DNA of 7,605 nucleotides, from assembly GCA_024692805.1 (NCBI GenBank), contig JAILMD010000004.1, positions 1 to 7,605 on the forward strand. Reading direction: 5' to 3'. This document shows positions 1 through 4,961 of the stretch, piece by piece. The position numbers and the translations under genes were made by a program. The notes beneath the pieces were generated by a model. The model was given only the letters and a program-made list of their open reading frames with translations. It did no database searches and was not told where the DNA came from. The stretch's first letter is position 1. Each line of letters begins with the position of its first letter. Origin of the DNA: a bacterium. Its GTDB lineage: Bacteria; Bacillota; Clostridia; Christensenellales; UBA1242.

Positions 1-1
1 G

Positions 2-3000
2 TTTGATGCTGGAAATAATACTGATGCTAACTCATTTGTTAAAACAAAGAGTTATGATTATTCAAACTATTTCTTAAAAGAAAGCGAGAATATTAATTCA
101 ATAGCAGGTTACTATAGTTATAGTGTTAACCCAAAAAGTGCTGTTTATAATGAAAACTTGTTTAACCAAGGAAGCGACATAACTAAAAATGTTATCTTTA
201 AGTCAGCGCCTCTTGCAAACTCTTATGGTATTACCGGGAGAGGGGCAATAGCTTATTCAGGGGGCGTTTATAGTTGTGATTTTAATTCAACCCAAAATGG
301 CAACCCTGTAACTTACACAATTCAAGTAAGTTTTGGGTCAAGCACTTACGCAGTTGTTAAAATTTTAAAGAATAATGCTGCTTTAAACAGAAACGATAAT
401 AGCTATGAAATTCAATCAGTTTTAAGCGTTTGCACAAACCTTGTTTATAATTCGGCTTCTTATACAAATCAACCAATTGACACAACTTTAACTAACGTAA
501 CCTATGCTATAAGCAGCACTCTTAGCATTAACGCTTTAAATGGGCTTATAAATGAGGGCGGAACAGTTGCAACTATTGGAACAAACACTGTTTCTAACAG
601 CGATTATTCTTGCTATCAATTGTTAAATGGTTCAACTGAAGTTGGTGCTCTTTACATATATAATCAAACTAATAAGATAGTTATTATAAACTATCAAAAT
701 GTTGTGTTTAACGGAACCGGCGAGCTTTCAACAAGAAACTTAACTAATATTGCTGGTTACAATTCTGCGAAAAATGAAGCAGTTGTTATTTTCCAAAATC
801 AATATTTTAAACTTAATTGTTATGCTTCAAATGATGCTCCTGATGTTTATTCTTATTATGTTCCAAAAACTTCACCAACCAGCCTTACAATTTTAAAACT
901 TAAACTTGATTATTATGACGGTTATAGTTATTACGATGGCAGTGATAATATTAAAACGCTAAGTAAAGAAAATGCTGATGGAACTCCAGCTGATGCCGCT
1001 CCAGTTTATTCACAATATGTTAATGTTTTAGTTAATGATAGCGGGTCAACTATTAATGAAAGCACATTCTATAAACTTTATGATAAAAACGGAAATGTTA
1101 GTTACAGCGTTAACGTAACTCAATCTGGAAAAACATTTACAATTTATATTTATGAAAACGGTTCAGTTAGAGCGCAATTTACTGCTAAAAACACCGAAAA
1201 AAGTTTTAATAATTATGGCGATTTAAATGATATTATGAATAGCCTTAACACTGGCGCTGTTAATAATCACTGGACAACAACTGGTGTTAAAGTTGATTCT
1301 TTAAAGTTGCTTCCTTTACCAAAACTAACTGACACAACAAAGATCAAAGATTATTATAAACCTGCTAAAATTGTTACTAAGTTAGATAAATTAAGCAAAA
1401 GCCTTGTAACCTTTGACTTTAACGTGTTTAACCCAAGCGGTTCAAGATCAACCTTTGCGTTTAGGTTTAACTTAAAGTTATTTAGTGGGGCTAGTGCTAA
1501 ACCTTATGACGTTAAAGTGTTTACTCTTAAAAACCAAGGCGCGTTCTCGCTTGACTATGGCTTTGATGGTAAAGATGCTATTGGATTAAGATATCTTTAT
1601 ATGCCTTCTGATATTAACGTTATTGTTTTAGTTTTAGGAACAATTGTTATATTTAACGTTTTAATGCAGAGCATGTGGGGCTTAATTAAACGTATTTATG
1701 ATATCGTTATTCTCTTTATCGTTATGCCTGGCTTTGCAGCAACAATTCCTATTGATGACGGCGGAAGGTTTGCTAAATGGAAAGATAAGGTTATAAGCAG
1801 CGTGTTCTCAGCTTATGGCGTTTTGGTTGGCTTAAACTTATTCTTCGTTTTAGTTCCGGCGATTGATTCGGCAACCGGCAACTTGTTTGTTGCTTCTGAC
1901 CTTCCTGAAACTGTTTCAAGAACTATTTTTGGAACAGCAGTTGGCGTTGCTTTCTTAAACAAACTTGTTTCATTATTATTCACGCTCGTTGCCTTAACCT
2001 TAATTAAAACGCTTCCAGGTTACTTCTCTAAACTTACTGGATTCGGTGATGCTTACTTTGATGGAAGTAAAACACTTAGCAAGGTTAAAGAAGTTCTTAA
2101 GGAAGGTGGCGACACTGTTAGCGGAAGAAACGCTAAAAACTTTATTGATAATAGCATTCTTGGTAAAGATAAAGATGGTAATCATCCGTTTACAAAAGGT
2201 ATGCTTTCAAACTTTATTCCAGGAAGCGCATTAGTTGGCGGGGCAATTAATGACTTACGAAAGAAAGCGGCCGCTAAATATCCGCCTCCTGAAACAGACA
2301 AACAGAAAGAAGAAGAAAAACCACAAACAACAACAACTCAAAGTGACCCACTTGGCAACCCAGGCGAGAAACAAACAACAACTCAAACCACAAGCAGTGG
2401 AAGTGGATTTGGCGGAACTCAAAATAATGAGCCAATTGAAGTTAACGGAACTAATGATAAGAATGATTGGGTTGAAAAATCAACTGAAGGCTTGAAGGGA
2501 AAAGATTTATTCGAAGCTAATGTTCAAAACGCAATGGCAGACGTTGATAAAAACGGCGAGTTTAACGCAACACTTGAGCAAGTTAATAGCATGAAGGGAA
2601 TGTTAGGTTCTGGCTTTACAGCGTTTGCTTCAAAAACTGGTGATAAAGATGAGAACGGCAATGATATTTGGTCGGTTAAAGTTGGCAAGATTGGCGCTGA
2701 TGAAGCAAAATATAGCGAACAAGAAGCAAAAACTGGCGCAACAATGGAAGCCGCTGCTAATAAGATGGCTGCTTATGACACTCAAATTGCTGATCTTAAA
2801 GGCAAACAATCTGGCTTTGACACTAGCGAACAAATGGCAATAAAAGAAACTCAAGATGCTTATAACGCTCTTAGCGGAGCTATTGATATTAATAAATATG
2901 GTGAGTTCCAGAATTTAACTAGCGAAAATGAGCGTAAAACAAAAGCGCTTAGCGGAATTCAAGATAAGATTAGCGATCTTCATTCACAAAATGATGCAGC

Positions 3001-4894
3001 AAGAGCAAAACTTGATGAAGGAAGACAATTAGTTAAAAACCTTGAAGCCGCTTATATGCTTCAATCAGATAAGAATTCTGATGCTGCTAAGGGCATTTAT
3101 AAACAATTGCAAGATGCTCGTGAAGGCGTTAGAACAACTGAAGCCGGAATTAACAATAGAAATGAAGACATTAAGAAATACTCTGATCAACGTGATAAGT
3201 GGAAAGATGAAATCAAGGCTAATAATGCTCAGATTGCTTCAATGTCAAATGGTAAGAGCGTTAGCGAGGTTAACACATTAGTTGAAAGATATTCTAATGC
3301 TAAGAATCATCAAAGGAATATTTCTGAAGCAAGCAGTGCTAACAAGGCTCAAATTGAAAAACTTGAAGCACAAAGAAAGGTTGCTGAAAATTCTTATAAC
3401 AACTCTAAAAATAGCCAAGAAATTGCCCAACAAAAACGTGATGGAATTATCGGTTCTCGTTATGAAGAAGCAAGCAGAAAGGCAACAAGTCAATATGAAG
3501 CAGCAGTTAAACGTCAACAACATATTGATGGCGTAACTAAAGTTTTAGCTGACACAACCGGAAGGGTTAGCGAAGACAATAAACGTCAAGCAGCAAGAAA
3601 ATATGTTAATGCTTATTACTCAGGTTTAAGTGATGCTGATAAGAATGCTAAGATTGATTCAATGATGAAGGGCGGAATTAAGGCTGAGCAACAAAGTGTT
3701 CATAATGACGTTGTAACAAAAGGCGCAATTGCTAATGGCGCACAACAACTTGCTAATAAACACCTTGGAACTCATACTGCTAACCCAATTGACTCAAACG
3801 GAAGAACTCAAAATCAAAGAACAGCCATTGAAACAAAAGCAAAAGCTGATGAAGCAGCACGTGTTGCAAGAGAAAACGCGCAGAAGGCTGCTAGAGATGC
3901 ACAAGCAAAAATTGATAACACACCTCGAACAGTTAAAGAGTGGTTTAAAGATAAAACTTCGCGTGATGCTGGAAGCAGGCTTCAAAGATTAAGCGCAAAA
4001 CGTGACAGGTTAATCGAAAAAGGCGCGATAGATCCTAATTCAGGGCGTGGTGCATTTAAGCTTAAACAAATAGAAAAGCAAATGGTTAAAACTGCTGCTA
4101 ATGCAAGTAAAACAGGTCAAGACATTCACCACACCGCTAGCGGAAGAAGCGTTAGCCAAAGAGCAATAGAAACAACAAGAGGCCTTGCTAGAAGAGATAT
4201 TGCAGCAGATGTTCAAAAAACATTAAAAGCACAAGGAACAAAACAACATAAAGTTGTTAATAAACAAACAGGTGAAGTTGTTAAAACTCGTGGTGGCGCG
4301 CCAGATATTGCTAAAAACTCAGTTATAGCTAAAAAGAATATTGCTCAAGACCTTGGAATTTCAACAGAAGAAATTCATGGCGAAAAAGTTAGAAAGGTAA
4401 CTAGCCAAAAGAGTAATAAAGAAGTTAAACAAGTTCTTCAAAAAGACTTTGGAATGAGTAAGGAAGATTCCGAGAAGTTTGTTAAAGAACATAAAAAAGA
4501 GTTAAAAACAACAAGAGCGCAGAAGAGTTTTTCTGATTCGGATAGCGCAAGAGCTATAAGAATTCTTAGAGAAGAAGCGCCAGCCCCTAAAAAAGTAATT
4601 GATAAGGGAACAGGCCAAGCAACAACTTCAAGTAGCAGATCAAGTTCTAGTAGAGGCCAAACGCAATCTGGTAACGGATCTTCACAAGGGCAAAACAAAG
4701 GGCCTGGAAAAAATGACAAAGGTGAAGATAAAAACAAAAAAGGCTCAAATGGTGGAAATGACGGAGATGAAGGCGGAAGAAAACTAACGGGAGTTAAAGC
4801 TCAAAACTTTTGCCAATCTTGCGGAAAAAATCTAGCGGGCGTTGATTCAACGATTTGTCCTGAATGCGCTAGAAAAGAAAGAGGCGGTCATTAA
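2..4894 (+). CDS. Giant VirB6/TrbL-like conjugation membrane protein, 5'-partial
   Basis: The frame is open from the window edge to TAA at 4892-4894, giving 1630 visible residues. A TTG at 158 is an unlikely start: no ribosome binding site precedes it, and the same Tyr/Asn/Ser-rich coding continues upstream, so the real start lies outside the window. The order is: a beta-like presumed exported region (to about nt 1600); a hydrophobic core (about 1613-2005) containing MPGFAATIPIDDGGRF followed by AKW, which resembles the P-x-D-D-G-x-x-F-x-x-W signature I associate with VirB6-like proteins of Gram-positive and Mollicutes elements; a Gln/Thr-rich linker (about 2280-2470); a coiled coil (about 2744-3550); a Lys/Arg-rich helical region; a Ser/Gly/Lys linker (about 4607-4795); and a zinc ribbon (4811-4867). 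Its likely role is the membrane channel or scaffold of a conjugative T4SS, supported by the VirB4-type gene 67 bases downstream. VirB6-family proteins are often far shorter (a few hundred residues), so this is an expanded form. A phage-like or adhesin origin of the N-terminal region cannot be excluded. The VirB6-like role is fairly secure; the exact family is less so. Confidence 0.75.
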   Translation, partial: FDAGNNTDANSFVKTKSYDYSNYFLKESENINSIAGYYSYSVNPKSAVYNENLFNQGSDITKNVIFKSAPLANSYGITGRGAIAYSGGVYSCDFNSTQNGNPVTYTIQVSFGSSTYAVVKILKNNAALNRNDNSYEIQSVLSVCTNLVYNSASYTNQPIDTTLTNVTYAISSTLSINALNGLINEGGTVATIGTNTVSNSDYSCYQLLNGSTEVGALYIYNQTNKIVIINYQNVVFNGTGELSTRNLTNIAGYNSAKNEAVVIFQNQYFKLNCYASNDAPDVYSYYVPKTSPTSLTILKLKLDYYDGYSYYDGSDNIKTLSKENADGTPADAAPVYSQYVNVLVNDSGSTINESTFYKLYDKNGNVSYSVNVTQSGKTFTIYIYENGSVRAQFTAKNTEKSFNNYGDLNDIMNSLNTGAVNNHWTTTGVKVDSLKLLPLPKLTDTTKIKDYYKPAKIVTKLDKLSKSLVTFDFNVFNPSGSRSTFAFRFNLKLFSGASAKPYDVKVFTLKNQGAFSLDYGFDGKDAIGLRYLYMPSDINVIVLVLGTIVIFNVLMQSMWGLIKRIYDIVILFIVMPGFAATIPIDDGGRFAKWKDKVISSVFSAYGVLVGLNLFFVLVPAIDSATGNLFVASDLPETVSRTIFGTAVGVAFLNKLVSLLFTLVALTLIKTLPGYFSKLTGFGDAYFDGSKTLSKVKEVLKEGGDTVSGRNAKNFIDNSILGKDKDGNHPFTKGMLSNFIPGSALVGGAINDLRKKAAAKYPPPETDKQKEEEKPQTTTTQSDPLGNPGEKQTTTQTTSSGSGFGGTQNNEPIEVNGTNDKNDWVEKSTEGLKGKDLFEANVQNAMADVDKNGEFNATLEQVNSMKGMLGSGFTAFASKTGDKDENGNDIWSVKVGKIGADEAKYSEQEAKTGATMEAAANKMAAYDTQIADLKGKQSGFDTSEQMAIKETQDAYNALSGAIDINKYGEFQNLTSENERKTKALSGIQDKISDLHSQNDAARAKLDEGRQLVKNLEAAYMLQSDKNSDAAKGIYKQLQDAREGVRTTEAGINNRNEDIKKYSDQRDKWKDEIKANNAQIASMSNGKSVSEVNTLVERYSNAKNHQRNISEASSANKAQIEKLEAQRKVAENSYNNSKNSQEIAQQKRDGIIGSRYEEASRKATSQYEAAVKRQQHIDGVTKVLADTTGRVSEDNKRQAARKYVNAYYSGLSDADKNAKIDSMMKGGIKAEQQSVHNDVVTKGAIANGAQQLANKHLGTHTANPIDSNGRTQNQRTAIETKAKADEAARVARENAQKAARDAQAKIDNTPRTVKEWFKDKTSRDAGSRLQRLSAKRDRLIEKGAIDPNSGRGAFKLKQIEKQMVKTAANASKTGQDIHHTASGRSVSQRAIETTRGLARRDIAADVQKTLKAQGTKQHKVVNKQTGEVVKTRGGAPDIAKNSVIAKKNIAQDLGISTEEIHGEKVRKVTSQKSNKEVKQVLQKDFGMSKEDSEKFVKEHKKELKTTRAQKSFSDSDSARAIRILREEAPAPKKVIDKGTGQATTSSSRSSSSRGQTQSGNGSSQGQNKGPGKNDKGEDKNKKGSNGGNDGDEGGRKLTGVKAQNFCQSCGKNLAGVDSTICPECARKERGGH
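269..1255 (+). repeat. Diverged repeated beta-rich modules in the ectodomain
   Basis: Three stretches of the presumed extracellular region share a pattern by eye: 269-442, 605-757 and 1067-1255. Each starts with an aromatic pair or Tyr-Ser-Cys near a Tyr or Leu, then an Asn-Gly turn, an alternating Val/Ile/Tyr strand pair (TYTIQVSF, GALYIYNQ, SYSVNVTQ), a second strand (YAVVKILKN, KIVIINYQN, FTIYIYENG), and finally a Leu/Asn-rich helix-like end (QSVLSVCTNL, RNLTNIAG, LNDIMNSLNTG). Similarity is at the level of protein pattern, not DNA. They may be tandem copies of one surface domain. The alignment is manual and weak, so chance similarity among beta-rich sequence is possible. Confidence 0.4.
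1613..2005 (+). other. VirB6-like membrane core (3-4 transmembrane segments)
   Basis: Hydrophobic stretches lie at about 1613-1687, 1694-1753, 1790-1864 and 1922-2005. The first loop (LIKRIYD) is basic, as expected for the cytoplasmic face. The segment between the second and third stretches (PIDDGGRFAKWKDK) is mixed but Lys-rich. The loop between the third and fourth (DSATGNLFVASDLPET) is acidic and uncharged, which fits the outer face. Charge balance fits best if the second stretch is a re-entrant or surface helix rather than a full span. That arrangement puts the N-terminal region outside and the coiled-coil/zinc-ribbon tail inside. The topology is inferred from composition only. Confidence 0.65.
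2744..3550 (+). other. Long coiled-coil segment of the VirB6-like protein
   Basis: About 269 residues are rich in Ala, Lys, Glu, Gln and Arg, nearly free of Pro, and show heptad-like spacing of Leu/Ile/Ala (for example IQDKISDLHSQNDAARAKL and KAQIEKLEAQRKVAE). This is typical of an extended coiled coil. A further basic, Gln/Ala-rich helical region follows to about 4500. By the inferred topology it lies in the cytoplasm, where it could bind the VirB4 ATPase, the coupling protein or DNA. That role is a guess from position and charge. Confidence 0.6.
4811..4867 (+). other. C-terminal zinc ribbon of the VirB6-like protein
   Basis: The tail carries CQSC and CPEC separated by 11 residues (Cys-x2-Cys-x11-Cys-x2-Cys), with the Cys-Gly-Lys-Asn-Leu and Cys-Pro-Glu-Cys context typical of small rubredoxin-like zinc ribbons of the zf-ribbon/double-zinc-ribbon type. 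A flexible Ser/Gly/Asn/Lys linker of about 60 residues precedes it, so the ribbon is tethered rather than packed against the coiled coil. Four ordered cysteines in a reduced metal site suggest a cytoplasmic location. It may be a protein- or nucleic-acid-binding knob; the sequence does not say which. Confidence 0.75.
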
Positions 4895-4909
4895 AATTAA
4901 TGGGAAATA

Positions 4910-4940
4910 ACTTAGCCTAGGCCAAACCCCTAGGCTAAGT
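4910..4940. promoter_or_regulatory. Perfect 12-bp inverted repeat (RNA hairpin) between the two genes
   Basis: ACTTAGCCTAGG at 4910-4921 is the exact reverse complement of 4929-4940, leaving a 7-nt loop (CCAAACC). It starts 15 bases after the upstream stop codon and ends 9 bases before the AGGAG ribosome binding site. On the + strand an A-rich run follows rather than a T-run, so it is not a typical intrinsic terminator for this transcript. It could protect or define an mRNA end after processing, attenuate transcription, or bind a protein as DNA, since each arm holds the palindrome CCTAGG. The structure is certain; the function is unknown. Confidence 0.7.
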
Positions 4941-4949
4941 AAAAAAAAT

Positions 4950-4954
4950 AGGAG
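4950..4954 (+). promoter_or_regulatory. Ribosome binding site for the VirB4-like gene
   Basis: AGGAG is followed by seven A/C-rich bases and then ATG at 4962, which is near-ideal spacing. It sits in an unstructured A-rich leader just after the intergenic hairpin and fixes the start of the downstream gene. No convincing -35/-10 promoter is visible in the 67-base spacer, so the two genes are probably co-transcribed. Confidence 0.85.
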
Positions 4955-4961
4955 AAAACAA

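Noticed and set aside
158..160. TTG as the start codon of the first gene
   Set aside because: The frame is open back to base 2 with the same composition, and no ribosome binding site precedes the TTG; the gene is cut by the window edge.
2535..2590. EF-hand-like DVDKNGEFNATLE in the linker after the membrane core
   Set aside because: The acidic residue expected at loop position 12 is shifted to 13 and no paired second loop was found; probably chance in an Asp/Asn/Gly-rich linker.
2267..4302. GC-only 8-bp palindromes GCGGCCGC (2267-2274) and GGCGCGCC (4295-4302) in AT-rich sequence, suggesting engineered cloning sites
   Set aside because: Both fall in frame inside natural-looking coding sequence (Lys-Ala-Ala-Ala and Gly-Gly-Ala-Pro) with no vector sequence or junction around them; treated as chance.
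4438..4737. 99-codon reverse-strand open frame, and other short frames overlapping the two large genes on both strands
   Set aside because: They lie wholly inside strongly supported coding sequence, have low-complexity Lys/Leu- or Ser/Phe-rich products and lack convincing ribosome binding sites; they are shadow frames.
4910..4950. Rho-independent terminator after the first gene
   Set aside because: The stem is followed by A residues, not T, on the coding strand, and no convergent gene would need termination in the other direction.
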